64,000 nt of DNA from Roseiarcus sp050012775 (GCA_050012775.1 JBEKGN010000002.1:1-64000); one strand, 5' to 3'; positions 1-8,837 are shown, counted from the first letter of the stretch. The notes: generated by a model not told the origin, from the sequence alone. Made by a program: numbers and translations.

Positions 1-1465
1 CCGAGGCGACGACCGCGAAGCCTCTGCCGGCGTCGCCCGCCCGCGCCGCCTCGACCCCCGCGTTCAGGGCGAGCAGATTGGTCTGGAACGCGATCTCGTC
101 GATCACGCCGATGATCTGGCTGATCTGTTGCGCCGATTTGGCGATGGCGTCCATCGCCCCGACCGCTTGGCGCACCACGACGGCGCTCTTCTTGGCGTCC
201 TCGTCGGCGGCGGCGACGACCTGGCGCGCATGGATCGCCCCTTCGGCCGATTTCTTGACGGTCGCGGTGATCTCGTCGAGCGCGGCCGCCGTCTCCTCGA
301 GGCTTGCCGCCTGCTGTTCGGTGCGGCGCGACAGGTCGTCGGAGGCCGCCGATATCTCCTGCGTCCCGGAGTGGATGGCGTCGGTGCTGGAGACGACCGA
401 CAGCATGGTTTGCTTCAATTTGTCGATCGCCTCGTTGAAATCGTCCCTGATCTGCGCGTATTTCTCGGAGAAGCCTTCCCCAAGGCGGATTCTCAGGTCG
501 CCGGCGGCGATGTTCTTGAGGCCGTCGCCGAGCCGGCGCACCGCCTCGGCCTGCTCTTCAGCCGCTTTGGCCCGTTCGGCCGCCGTCCGCTCGCGCTCCG
601 CCTCGGCGGCGGCGCGGTGCGCGGCCGCATCCGCCTCCAGCCGCACGCGTTCGACGGCGTTGTCCTTGAACACCTGAACGGCTCGAGTCATCCGGCCGAT
701 CTCGTCATCCCGTGCAATGGCGGGCAGGGCGACGTCGCTGTCGCCTTGGGCGAGCGCGGTCATTGCCGCGCTCAAGGCGTCGAGGCGGCGCGAAAGGGCG
801 AGGACCACTATGCCCGCAAAGCCGCCGATCGCCAGCAAGAACGCGAACGCGACGGCGCTCGAAATGAAGACCCTGCGCCAGATCATCGCGCTGATGTCGT
901 CGATATAGACGCCGGTGCCGAGCGTCCATTTCCAAGGGGCGAACAGCTTGACGAAGGACAGCTTCGCCGAAGGCTGATCGAGCGGCGCGCCGGGTTTCGC
1001 ATATTGATAGTCGACGAAGCCCTGGCCTTGCTCGGCCGCAACCTTGTGCATTTCCACCGAGAAGAGTTTACCGGTCGGATCCGCCTGCTTCGAACCGTCG
1101 ACCCCTTCCTGATCGGGACGAACGCCGTGAACGATGGTGACGACGTCGTTGTCTTGAATAAAGAAGTAATCGTTCGTGTTGTAACGCATCGCGCGCACGT
1201 TGGCTTTCGCGCGCTCTTGCGCCTCGGCCTCGGTGATCTTGCCGCTCTTGTAGTCGTCATATTGCCGCTCGATGACTTTATAGGCGACTTGAATGACGGT
1301 CTTGAGCTCGTCCTGACGGGCGGCGTAGATTGCGCTTGCTTCCATCCAGGTGAGCACCGCGACAATCGCGATGAGCGCGGCGGCAAAGAGCGCGACGATC
1401 CCCGCGAGGCGAGCGCGGATCGATCCTAAGAGCCGGGGCCGTTCGATCTGTGTTTGGGGCGTCAT
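1..1465 (-). CDS. methyl-accepting chemotaxis protein (3' end beyond window)
   Basis: Chemoreceptor that senses a ligand outside the cell and signals to CheA/CheW at the inner membrane. The start is the ATG at 1465. The visible 488 codons give a first membrane helix at about residues 19-40, a periplasmic single-Cache-like domain at about 45-190 (with the FFIQDND and WKWTLGTGVYIDDI patterns of sCache_2), a second helix at about 196-223, HAMP segments at about 224-275 and 310-350, then the cytoplasmic signalling coiled coil. The conserved hairpin tip (IDEIAFQTNLLALNAGVEAA) lies just before the window edge, so the C-terminal half of the signalling domain is cut off. sCache_2 receptors often bind small carboxylates, but the ligand here is unknown. 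No other che or flagellar gene is in the window. Confidence 0.95.
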   Translation of the reverse strand, partial: MTPQTQIERPRLLGSIRARLAGIVALFAAALIAIVAVLTWMEASAIYAARQDELKTVIQVAYKVIERQYDDYKSGKITEAEAQERAKANVRAMRYNTNDYFFIQDNDVVTIVHGVRPDQEGVDGSKQADPTGKLFSVEMHKVAAEQGQGFVDYQYAKPGAPLDQPSAKLSFVKLFAPWKWTLGTGVYIDDISAMIWRRVFISSAVAFAFLLAIGGFAGIVVLALSRRLDALSAAMTALAQGDSDVALPAIARDDEIGRMTRAVQVFKDNAVERVRLEADAAAHRAAAEAERERTAAERAKAAEEQAEAVRRLGDGLKNIAAGDLRIRLGEGFSEKYAQIRDDFNEAIDKLKQTMLSVVSSTDAIHSGTQEISAASDDLSRRTEQQAASLEETAAALDEITATVKKSAEGAIHARQVVAAADEDAKKSAVVVRQAVGAMDAIAKSAQQISQIIGVIDEIAFQTNLLALNAGVEAARAGDAGRGFAVVAS

Positions 1466-2156
1466 CGGACGAGGCTTCCTTCGCTTGGGGTTCCGCCCGA
1501 CTTCCGTTGGTGCGGCTTGTCTCTGGGTCGTCCGTTTGCGCTATGACCGGAGCGAACGTTCGGCGTCATGCCATCGACCCGCTTTTGGGCGACCGGATCG
1601 ACACGTCGTTGTGACCAATAGGGCCGGCGAACGGTTAAAATCGGTTTAACCCGCCGCTCAAAATAGCCGTTGCGCCGACACGTCCGTATTCGCCCGCTTT
1701 GTCGATCCTCCGCCCCGACGAACGCGCGCTCGCGGCGATGGCGGCGCAAGGCCTGCACGGCGCGGGGCGCGACAAAAGGGAAATTCGGGCGTGGCGCCGC
1801 AATCCGAGGTCCTGGTTTTTCCGGGCGCGAAGGGCTCATCGCGGCAGTTGCAATATTTCCGTCTTGCCCATATGGCCAGCGCGGCGCCGAAGGCTTTGCT
1901 CGATAGCGGGACCAACACGAAGGTTGCGCTCGGCGCTGCGGCGCCGCACGCGCCGGCGATGAGCGATTTCGATCGGGGCCTTCTCGCCATCGTCGAAACG
2001 GAGATTGGGCCCGTGTCGATGCGGATGAGGATTCGTCGAAATCGCCAGCATCCACGTCTTGGTTATGAGATGAGGGCGGAGCCCCGCGACTTCGAGAGCC
2101 ACGGGCGCAAACGACGATCGCGAAACGCGGTCCCCAATGATGCTTCGGGAGGACAA
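1466..2156. other. intergenic gap between chemoreceptor and MFS gene
   Basis: About 690 bases without a convincing gene. Open frames on both strands have arginine- and proline-rich translations typical of shadow frames in GC-rich DNA, and an open frame upstream of the MFS start gives no recognisable domain. The only structure seen is a perfect inverted repeat at 1633-1651. The gap must hold the promoters of the two divergent genes. Confidence 0.5.
1633..1651. repeat. perfect 7-bp inverted repeat (possible operator)
   Basis: GGTTAAA - ATCGG - TTTAACC: two 7-base arms separated by 5 bases, A/T-rich within a GC-rich gap. It lies 168 bases upstream of the chemoreceptor start on the minus strand and about 500 bases upstream of the MFS start. 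The spacing resembles a dimeric regulator site; no regulator gene is adjacent. Confidence 0.35.
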
Positions 2157-3506
2157 ATGCTCGACCAGGCGGTGGTGGATGTCGGCGAGATCATCGAGCG
2201 ACAGAAGCTGAGCGGCTTTTTGATCCGGCTCGTATGCCTGTCGTGGATCATCACGTTCTTCGATGGTTTCGATATGAACGTGATTTCCTATGCGGCGCCG
2301 TATCTGGCCGCCGACTATCGTCTCGATCGGGTGATGGTCGGCAATATATTCAGCATCGGCCTTGTCGGCACGATGATCGGCGGCTTTCTCTTCGGCTATC
2401 TCGGCGACCGCATCGGGCGTCGCCCGGCGATCATTCTGGCGACCGCCTCCTTCGGCGTTCTCACGCTCGGCTTCGCGCTCGCGCAAAGTTACGGGGCCTT
2501 GTTGGCGCTGCGTTTGATCACCGGCGTCGCCATCGGCGGCATGCTGCCGTTGAGCTGGGCCCTCAACATAGAATTCGCTCCCAAGCGGTACCGGTCGACG
2601 GTCGTGACCTTGGTCATGATCGGCTATTCCTTGGGAACGGCGATGGGCGGGCCTGCGTCTCTCCTGCTCATTCCCAAGTTCGGGTGGCAAGCCGTCTTCG
2701 TTTTCGGCGGCGTGGCGTCGATCCTCGCCGCTGTCGCGCTGGTCTTGTTCCTGCCGGAGTCGATCCGCTTCCTCGCCAGCAAAGGAAAGCGCCCTGACAC
2801 GATCGCTCGAATCCTGCGGCAGTTGGCGCCGCTGACACGGATACCCGCCGGCGCCCGCTTCGAAGTCGTCGACGAAGCGAACCGCACCACGTCGTTCAGG
2901 TTCTCCGCGCTCTTCCTGGGGGAGCTGCGGCTCATCACGCCGCTGCTTTGGATCGCCTATATCTTCAGCTCGATGACGACCTTCTTCCTTGCGACGTGGA
3001 CGCCTCTCGTGTTCGAGGCGGTCGGATTCACCCGCGCCACCGCGGCCATGGCGGGAACCGTGAATACCCTATGCGGCGCCCTGGGCGGGCTGCTTCTCAT
3101 GCGGTTCACCGACATCAAGGGCCCCATCGCGATCACCGCCATGCCGGCGTTGGCGATTCCGTTGCTCCTGGTGACGGGGCTCGGCAATCTCGGAGACGCC
3201 GGTTTTCTCGTCGCGAACGCGCTGGTCGCGCTGTTCGTCATCGGCGGCCATCTCGGTCTGCACAGCATTGCCGGGATATTCTATCCCAGCGCCTACCGCG
3301 GCAATGGCGCCGGCTGGGCGACCTCGATCGCAAAAATCGGTTCGATCGCCGGCCCATGGCTCGCCGGGCTGATCCTTTCCACGCATCTTCCGGTCAAGAA
3401 CATTTTCGCGATCGTCGCCGTCTGCCCGGCCATCTTCGTGGTTTGCATCTTCATCGTCGGCAGAGGGAGCGTCCGCGCCCGACATCAACCGCCTTCCGCG
3501 GACTAA
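2157..3506 (+). CDS. MFS transporter, aromatic acid:H+ symporter-like
   Basis: Inner-membrane importer of 449 residues with the usual 12 hydrophobic segments. The frame is open upstream to 1791, but the ATG at 2157 is preceded by GGGAGGA and begins the conserved part of the protein. The DGFDMNVISYAAPYL segment in helix 1 and the loop 2-3 signature GYLGDRIGRRPA match the AAHS family (PcaK/BenK-like), which brings in protonated aromatic or other organic acids. The paired motif around the sixth-seventh helix boundary (FLPESIRFLASKGK) is also present. The next gene, on the opposite strand, is a solute-binding protein, but no catabolic operon is adjacent, so the substrate stays open. Confidence 0.88.
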   Translation: MLDQAVVDVGEIIERQKLSGFLIRLVCLSWIITFFDGFDMNVISYAAPYLAADYRLDRVMVGNIFSIGLVGTMIGGFLFGYLGDRIGRRPAIILATASFGVLTLGFALAQSYGALLALRLITGVAIGGMLPLSWALNIEFAPKRYRSTVVTLVMIGYSLGTAMGGPASLLLIPKFGWQAVFVFGGVASILAAVALVLFLPESIRFLASKGKRPDTIARILRQLAPLTRIPAGARFEVVDEANRTTSFRFSALFLGELRLITPLLWIAYIFSSMTTFFLATWTPLVFEAVGFTRATAAMAGTVNTLCGALGGLLLMRFTDIKGPIAITAMPALAIPLLLVTGLGNLGDAGFLVANALVALFVIGGHLGLHSIAGIFYPSAYRGNGAGWATSIAKIGSIAGPWLAGLILSTHLPVKNIFAIVAVCPAIFVVCIFIVGRGSVRARHQPPSAD

Positions 3507-3602
3507 CGGAATCCGACGAGATCCATAGTCTGAGCTGCCGCTGCAAAGAGCCGTGGGGATTGCCAGCCGAGAAGATCGGCAAGACGGCTCGCTACGGCGG
3601 AA

Positions 3603-3628
3603 GTCCGTCCGCCGCGCGCGCGACGGAC
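3603..3628. terminator. possible bidirectional hairpin between convergent genes
   Basis: GTCCGTC (3603-3609) and GACGGAC (3622-3628) form a 7-bp stem around a 12-base GC-rich loop, in the gap between the convergent MFS and binding-protein genes. There is no T tract on either side, so it may only slow or protect transcripts. Confidence 0.3.
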
Positions 3629-3644
3629 GGCATAGGCGTTGAAC

Positions 3645-4856
3645 TTATTTCTTGACCAGCGGGCAGTCGCCCTGCGCCAGGGGACGGAAGGCCTCGTCGG
3701 CGGGAATCGTCCCGACGAGTTTGTAGTAATCCCAGGGATATTTCGATTCGGCCGGCGACTTCACCTCGAAGAGATACGCGGGGTGGATCACGCGTCCGTC
3801 CTCGCGAATGACGCCCTTGCCGAACAGCGGATCGTCGGTCGGCATTTCCTTCATCTTGGCGACCACCTTGGCGCCGTCATGCGGATTGCCGCCCATCGCG
3901 TCGAGCGCCTTGAGGTAGTGGACGACCGAGGAATAAACGCCGGCTTGCACCATCGTCGGCTCGGCATGGTTCTTCATGCGCTTGGAGAAGCGCTCGGAGA
4001 AGGCGCGGGTGCCGTCGTTCATGTCCCAATAGAACGTCTCGGTGAATTCCAGACCTTGCGCGACGTCGAGTCCAAGCGCGTTGACGTCGGTGATGAAGAG
4101 CAGCAGCGCCGCGAGCTTCTGACCGCCTGCCGCTATGCCGAACTCGTGCGCCTGCTTGATCGCGTTCGTCGTGTCGCCGCCGGCATTGGCGAGCCCGATG
4201 ATCTTGGCCTTCGAGGCTTGCGCCTGCAACAGGAACGACGAGAAGTCGGGCGTGTTGATCGGGACGTTGACGCTGCCGAGAACCTTGCCGCCATTGGCTT
4301 CGATGACTGCCGAAGTGTCGCGCTGAAGCGCGTGGCCGAAGGCGTAGTCGGCGGTGACGAAGAACCAAGTGTCGCCGCCGGCTTTCACCACCGCCTTGCC
4401 CGTCCCATTGGCGAGCGCGTAGGTGTCATAGGTCCAATGGATCGTGTTGGGGGTGCAGGCCTTCCCGGTGAGGTCGGAGGTCGCCGCGCCGGAATTGAGA
4501 AATACGCCGTTCTTCTCCTTGACGACCGCGGAGACCGCCAGGGCGACGCCGGAATTCGGCACGTCGACGATCACGTCGACCTTGTCCTCGTCGAACCATT
4601 TGCGCGCGACGCCGACGCCGACATCCGGCTTGTTCTGATGGTCGCCGGTGAGGACGTCGATGGTCCAGCCCTTCCTCGTCAAGCCGCTGTCCTCGACCGC
4701 CATTTGCGCCGCCAGCGTCGAACCGGGGCCGCCGACGTCGGCATAGAGGCTGGCCTGATCGCTCAGACTGCCGATCTTGACCACTTTGTCGTCTGCATAA
4801 GCGACCGTGGCGAACAGCAGGCTCGCGACGACCGTGCTCAGATATGTCGATTTCAC
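3645..4856 (-). CDS. ABC transporter substrate-binding protein (LivK-like, periplasmic)
   Basis: Periplasmic type I binding protein of 403 residues (Peripla_BP_6 class) for branched-chain amino acid/amide-type ABC importers. The start is a GTG at 4856, preceded by GGGAGAG; the frame runs open upstream to 5255, but that part is arginine-rich and lacks a signal peptide. From the GTG the protein begins VKSTYLSTVVASLLFATVAYA, a clear signal peptide ending at AYA-D. The family pattern is visible: KIGSLSDQASLYADVGG at the start of the mature part, VDVIVDVPNSGVALA in the ligand region, and a C-terminal half with two-lobe topology. No permease or ATPase gene is next to it, so it is an orphan that may use a transporter encoded elsewhere. 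It is distinct from the livK at 11939-13054. Confidence 0.9.
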   Translation of the reverse strand: MKSTYLSTVVASLLFATVAYADDKVVKIGSLSDQASLYADVGGPGSTLAAQMAVEDSGLTRKGWTIDVLTGDHQNKPDVGVGVARKWFDEDKVDVIVDVPNSGVALAVSAVVKEKNGVFLNSGAATSDLTGKACTPNTIHWTYDTYALANGTGKAVVKAGGDTWFFVTADYAFGHALQRDTSAVIEANGGKVLGSVNVPINTPDFSSFLLQAQASKAKIIGLANAGGDTTNAIKQAHEFGIAAGGQKLAALLLFITDVNALGLDVAQGLEFTETFYWDMNDGTRAFSERFSKRMKNHAEPTMVQAGVYSSVVHYLKALDAMGGNPHDGAKVVAKMKEMPTDDPLFGKGVIREDGRVIHPAYLFEVKSPAESKYPWDYYKLVGTIPADEAFRPLAQGDCPLVKK

Positions 4857-5435
4857 AGTTTCTCTCCCTTGGACTAAATGTCGTAAAGCGATCAATCGCC
4901 GAGATATTCGCGCCACTTGTCCATATTGGCGCTCGGCTCGGCGCCGGAAAATAAATCGACGATCTCGCGTGATCGGCCTCCCCGACTGGCCCAATGCGGA
5001 TGTTAGTGCGCGGGGCGCCGCAAAGCTAGTGCGGCGCTCGGCGCCCAGCGATCGATGACGGGTTCGGCGACGTGAATCAGGCTGTCTCGAGCGCGTCGAG
5101 GGGCGCCGCGCGTTTGAAGCTTTGCGGCGCCAAGGGAACGCCGACGCCCTTGCCGGTCGAGACAAAACGCCGCAGGAGAAATGCGTCTCGACGATTGAAA
5201 ATGCGGCAATTCCCGCGTTCGACTTGCCTTCGGCGCGTCGCAAAACGGTTCGCAAAGATGTCGGCGGTGGTCTGTGCTTGCCAAGAACCGGAAAAGGTCG
5301 GATGTTTTATGCGAGTCGGACACCATCCCGGGAATGTCCGCTCAGCGGCATGATGACGGCCCGGCGGTTGATCCAGGTCATTGCGCGATTGCGACTGCTC
5401 GGCGCGTGATCGGGTAGGGAACGCGGGAGGATTTG
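4857..5435. other. intergenic gap upstream of binding protein and DUF6455 gene
   Basis: About 580 bases with no complete gene. It holds the promoters of the two divergent neighbours. A FixK/FNR-like box lies at 5368-5381. On the minus strand at 4892-5002 a short open frame ends in a coding-like stretch (EIVDLF...MDKWREYLGD, stop) that could be the last piece of a lost gene; this is only a suggestion. Confidence 0.45.
5368..5381 (+). promoter_or_regulatory. FixK/FNR-like box upstream of the DUF6455 gene
   Basis: TTGATCCAGGTCAT matches the TTGA-N6-TCAA palindrome of FNR/FixK regulators with one mismatch in the last base. Its centre (5374.5) lies 61.5 bases before the ATG at 5436. If the box sits at -41.5, transcription would begin near 5416, leaving a 20-base leader that holds the GGGAGG ribosome site. 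Confidence 0.45.
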
Positions 5436-5720
5436 ATGCAGATCCACTATGATCGTTCAGCAGGGAAACCCACGACGTCTGACGAGGGCGAGGATCTTCT
5501 ACAGTGTCGGATGACGATCTTGGGTCTCGACAGCGGCGCCATCGAACGCGACTTCAGGGAGGCGTTCGACAGAATTAAGCGAAATTGCGCGAGTTGCAGC
5601 GTTCGGGCGCCCTGCGCCCTGGACTTGAAGCGCGACCCCACCAACCTGGCGTGGGAAGCGTATTGTCCCAACTCCGGCGCGCTCAATGCGCTGGTGGCGC
5701 TCACCGAGGCGATTCACTGA
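5436..5720 (+). CDS. DUF6455 family protein, cysteine-rich, small
   Basis: A 94-residue soluble protein of unknown function. The ATG at 5436 follows GGGAGG at good spacing; a TTG one codon earlier is also in frame. Five cysteines are visible: C24, then C51-x2-C54-x5-C60 and C77 in the YCPNSG segment. This layout is that of DUF6455 proteins and suggests a metal or iron-sulfur site, although this has not been established. The region between (DFREAFDRIKRNC) is probably helical. The gene stands alone, and the FixK/FNR-like box just upstream suggests oxygen or redox control. Confidence 0.8.
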   Translation: MQIHYDRSAGKPTTSDEGEDLLQCRMTILGLDSGAIERDFREAFDRIKRNCASCSVRAPCALDLKRDPTNLAWEAYCPNSGALNALVALTEAIH

Positions 5721-5858
5721 GGGCGGCGGCGGGCTAAGCGGTCGCCGCAGGCCGTCGCGCCGGAGATCGTGCGAGGAGGCGCGCCGGCGCCGTTGACGCG
5801 CTCGCGCGCGCATGGTTCGTTGCTTAGCGCGCGGCTCCTCGCGCTTCCCGGCGCAGCC

Positions 5859-6638
5859 ATGAATCCACCTGTTCGCACCGAGATCGACGGACCGGTCTCG
5901 ACGATCCTGATGAGCCGCCCGGAGCGCCGCAACGCGGTCGACGGGCCGATGGCGGCGCATTTACGCGACGCTTTTCTGCGCTTCGAGGGGGACGAGAGCC
6001 AGCGCGTCGCGGTGCTGCACGGCGAAGGCGGGGTCTTCTGCGCGGGCGCGGACCTCACCGCGATCGGCGACTCCGAGCGCCGTCACGAGCTCGACCCGCA
6101 AGGCGGCGGCGCGGGGCCGATGGGGCCGACGCGCCTCATGCTGTCCAAGCCGGTCGTCGCGGCGGTGGCGGGCTACGCGGTCGCCGGCGGGCTGGAACTC
6201 GCCTTGCTCGCGGACCTGCGCGTGGTCGAGGAAAGCGCTGTGTTCGGCGTCTTCTGCCGTCGCTGGGGCGTCCCGCTGATCGACGGCGGGACCGTCCGTC
6301 TGCCGCGCCTCGTCGGCATGGGGCGCGCGCTCGACATGATCCTGACGGGGCGCCCCGTTTCCGCGCGCGAGGCGCTGGATATGGGCTTGGCCAACCGCCT
6401 CGTCCCCGACGGCGCTTCGCGCGAGGCGGCGGAGCGGCTCGCCCACGAGATCGCCGCCTTTCCGCAGAGCTGCATGCTCACCGACCGCGCCTCGGCCTAT
6501 CGGCAATGGGCGCTGCCGCTCGAGACGGCGCTACGCGAGGAGGGACGCCATGGCGCGCCGATCCTCGCCGCCGAAGGCGAGGCAGGCGCGCGCCGCTTCG
6601 CTGAAGGCGCCGGCCGGCACGGACGGTTCGAGGAATAA
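5859..6638 (+). CDS. crotonase / enoyl-CoA hydratase family protein
   Basis: A 259-residue cytoplasmic crotonase-fold enzyme, the usual length for enoyl-CoA hydratases and isomerases of fatty-acid and related acyl-CoA breakdown. The ATG at 5859 was chosen because the conserved N-terminus (VSTILMSRPERRNAVDGPM) starts right after it; the frame extends to 5769 but with low-quality sequence. The two oxyanion-hole regions are present: FCAGADLTAIG and AGYAVAGGLELALLADLR. The first catalytic glutamate position is filled (GGLELA), but the second region reads RWGVPLIDGGTVRLPRLVG, where classical hydratases often carry a glutamate, so the exact reaction (hydratase, isomerase or hydrolase) is uncertain. 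It converges on the next gene. Confidence 0.88.
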   Translation: MNPPVRTEIDGPVSTILMSRPERRNAVDGPMAAHLRDAFLRFEGDESQRVAVLHGEGGVFCAGADLTAIGDSERRHELDPQGGGAGPMGPTRLMLSKPVVAAVAGYAVAGGLELALLADLRVVEESAVFGVFCRRWGVPLIDGGTVRLPRLVGMGRALDMILTGRPVSAREALDMGLANRLVPDGASREAAERLAHEIAAFPQSCMLTDRASAYRQWALPLETALREEGRHGAPILAAEGEAGARRFAEGAGRHGRFEE

Positions 6639-6681
6639 AGGCCCGGCCGCGCGAAGAGCGATCGAAGTCGCGCCGCCCCCC

Positions 6682-7062
6682 TCAAATCGCCGTCTCTTTC
6701 TTGCCGCGTCCGATGCGGATCGCCAGCGGTCGCCCGGCGACGGCGCCGCCGAGCGCCGGCGTTAGATCGAGCGGCAGGCATTTCTCCAGCGCCCTCGCGA
6801 CGCCCGCGACGAAGCGCGTTTGTTCGTCGGCGTCGCCGGGAAGGCGCGAGTAGGAGATTCTCGGCTTGCCGAGCAGGGCGCCGTCGCGCTTGAGCGCGAA
6901 GACGATGGTGATTTGCGAGCCTTCGACGTCCGCGGTCGATTTCAGGCAAGCGCCGAGCCGAGCCGCCATCTCGCGCAGCGTATTGGCCGGCGCGGCCTGA
7001 GAGGGCAGGGGGCCGAGGGCGATGAGGGCGGCCGTCGCCAAAACGAACCGCGGCGCCTTCAT
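6682..7062 (-). CDS. small exported protein, TonB/TolA C-terminal-like
   Basis: A 126-residue protein with a signal peptide (MKAPRFVLATAALIALG ending near SQA-A). The ATG at 7062 is used; an upstream open stretch in the same frame overlaps the preceding gene. The mature part (ITIVFALKRDGALLGKPRIS, then ARALEKCLPLDL) has the beta-alpha-beta pattern seen at the C-termini of TonB and TolA proteins, with two cysteines that could pair. It starts 13 bases after the stop of the acyl-CoA dehydrogenase gene on the same strand, so the two are probably co-transcribed. The function is unknown; the resemblance to TonB/TolA is by pattern only. Confidence 0.7.
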   Translation of the reverse strand: MKAPRFVLATAALIALGPLPSQAAPANTLREMAARLGACLKSTADVEGSQITIVFALKRDGALLGKPRISYSRLPGDADEQTRFVAGVARALEKCLPLDLTPALGGAVAGRPLAIRIGRGKKETAI

Positions 7063-7075
7063 CGCGTGCGCCCCC

Positions 7076-8773
7076 TCATCGCGGCGCGGCGCGCTTGACG
7101 ATCGCGGCGAGATCCAGTCCGCGCGGCAGCGCGCCCCAATTGTGCTGGCCGCGCGACTCCAGCCGCGAGCGGCAGAAGGCGTCGGCATTGGCCGGCGGCG
7201 CGGATTTTACCATCGCGCTCGCCAGCAGGCCGAGCGCGAGGCGGTCGCAGAGGTCGCGGGCGCGCTGCTCGAAATCCTGGAGGTCGCGCATGTCGTCCTT
7301 CAGCGCGTCGACATGGGCGTCCAGCGCGCGGTTTTCCCCCCGCGCGCCCGCGACTTCGGCGAAATAGGCCTCGAGCGTCTCCGGCGAGCGGCGGATCGCG
7401 CGCAGCACGTCGAGGCACTGCACGTTGCCGCTGCCCTCCCAGATCGCGTTGATCGGCGCCTCGCGATAGAGGCGCGGCATCGGCGAATCCTCCATCGCGC
7501 CGGAGCCGCCGATGCATTCCATCGCCTCGTAGGCGTGCGCGGGCGTGCGTTTGCAAATCCAGTATTTGCCAATCGGCGCGCCGAGCCGCGCCAGCGCGTC
7601 CTCGTGTGGGTTCGCGCGATTGTCGAGCGCGCGCGCCATGCGCAGGGTCAGCGCGAGCGAGGCCTCCGCCTCCAGCGCGAGATCGGCGAGCACGTTCTGC
7701 ATCGCCGGCTGGTCGGTCAGCAGTGCGCCGAAGGCCTTGCGTTGGCGGCAATGGTCGATCGCCTGGGCGGCCGCCATGCGCATGCCCGCCGACGAGCCGA
7801 TCATGCAATCGAAGCGCGTCGTCGCCACCATTTCGATGATCGTGGCGACGCCGCGCCCCTCCAGCCCGACGCGCCAGGCGAGCGCGCCGCGCCACTCCGT
7901 CTCGCTCGACGCGTTGGAGACGTTGCCCATCTTGCGCTTGAGCCGCACCACCTGGATCGGGTTCTTCGTCCCGTCGGGGCGCCAGCGCGGCGCGAGGAAA
8001 CAGGTGAGCCCGCCGGGCGCCTGGGCGAGAACGAGGAAGGCGTCGCACATCGGCGCCGAGACGAAGAACTTGTGGCCGACGAGTTCGTAAGCCTCGCCCG
8101 GCCCCTCGGCGCCGATCGGAAAGGCGCGCGTGGTGTTGGCGCGCACGTCGGAGCCGCCCTGCTTTTCCGTCATCGCCATGCCGATCGTCAGGCCCTGCTT
8201 TTCCGCGACCGGAACGTTGCGCGGATCGTAGACGCGGGCGTGAATCTTCGGCAGCCATTCGCGGGCCAGAGCGGGCTCGAGGCGCAAGCATGGCGTCGCG
8301 GCGAAGGTCATGGTGACGGGGCAGCCGTGGCCGGCGTCGACCTGCCCCTGCATGTAGTAGCGCGCCGCGCGCGCGACATGCGCGCCGGGCCGCGGATCGG
8401 TCCAGGGCGAAGAATGCAACCCCTGCTCGATCGCGCCGCGCATCAGCGCGTGATAGGCGGGATGAAAGCGCACGAGATCGACGCGCCGGCCGTAACGGTC
8501 GTGCGTGTCGAGTTCGGGCGCGTTGCGATTGGCCAGCGCGCCGAGTTCGAGCATGTCGGCGGCGCCGAGCTTGGCGCCGAGCGTTTCGAGGTCGGCGCTC
8601 GCCCAGCCCGCCCCTTCGCGCGCGACGCCCTGCTTGAGCGCGGCGTCGCCGGAGAAGAGATTATAGTCGACGAGTTCGAACGGCTGATTGAGGACTTCAT
8701 GCGTCGCCGCGCCGTAAGGATCGAGCGCGGAGCGGTCCGTCTCGGTTTCGATGGGTTGCGCGAGGTTTGGCAT
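7076..8773 (-). CDS. aidB: acyl-CoA dehydrogenase, AidB-like
   Basis: A 565-residue FAD-dependent acyl-CoA dehydrogenase, longer than the usual 380-400 residues and matching the AidB subfamily of the alkylation (Ada) response. The start is the ATG at 8773 with GGGAGG upstream. The N-terminal adaptor pattern VLNQPFELVDYNLFSGD is AidB-type. FAD/acyl contact regions appear as GMAMTEKQGGSDVRANTT and FFVSAPMCDAFLVLAQ, and the later part holds RKAFG, the YEAMECIGGSG segment and a C-terminal helical domain that in E. coli AidB binds DNA. No ada or alkB gene is near, so a purely metabolic role (for example isovaleryl-CoA-type oxidation) is possible. The next gene on the strand follows after 13 bases. 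Confidence 0.9.
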   Translation of the reverse strand: MPNLAQPIETETDRSALDPYGAATHEVLNQPFELVDYNLFSGDAALKQGVAREGAGWASADLETLGAKLGAADMLELGALANRNAPELDTHDRYGRRVDLVRFHPAYHALMRGAIEQGLHSSPWTDPRPGAHVARAARYYMQGQVDAGHGCPVTMTFAATPCLRLEPALAREWLPKIHARVYDPRNVPVAEKQGLTIGMAMTEKQGGSDVRANTTRAFPIGAEGPGEAYELVGHKFFVSAPMCDAFLVLAQAPGGLTCFLAPRWRPDGTKNPIQVVRLKRKMGNVSNASSETEWRGALAWRVGLEGRGVATIIEMVATTRFDCMIGSSAGMRMAAAQAIDHCRQRKAFGALLTDQPAMQNVLADLALEAEASLALTLRMARALDNRANPHEDALARLGAPIGKYWICKRTPAHAYEAMECIGGSGAMEDSPMPRLYREAPINAIWEGSGNVQCLDVLRAIRRSPETLEAYFAEVAGARGENRALDAHVDALKDDMRDLQDFEQRARDLCDRLALGLLASAMVKSAPPANADAFCRSRLESRGQHNWGALPRGLDLAAIVKRAAPR

Positions 8774-8825
8774 AGTCAGCCTCCCTGAATAGGCGTCGTT
8801 CCGGCCGCGAGGGCCGACTATTAGT

Positions 8826-8837
8826 TTATATATACAC
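8826..8837 (-). promoter_or_regulatory. aidB: possible -10 region of the aidB-like gene
   Basis: The minus strand reads TATATATAAACT here, the only strongly A/T-rich stretch between the divergent aidB-like and DUF4424 genes, about 55 bases before the aidB start. No good -35 hexamer is seen, so this is a weak call. Confidence 0.3.

Noticed and set aside
1836..2690. 284-codon minus-strand ORF antisense to the MFS gene start
   Set aside because: Arginine- and aspartate-rich with no family pattern; it mirrors the codon bias of the real gene on the other strand.
7022..8788. 588-codon plus-strand ORF antisense to the aidB-like gene
   Set aside because: It has no recognisable domain and is the usual long shadow of a GC-rich gene; the minus-strand enzyme is intact.
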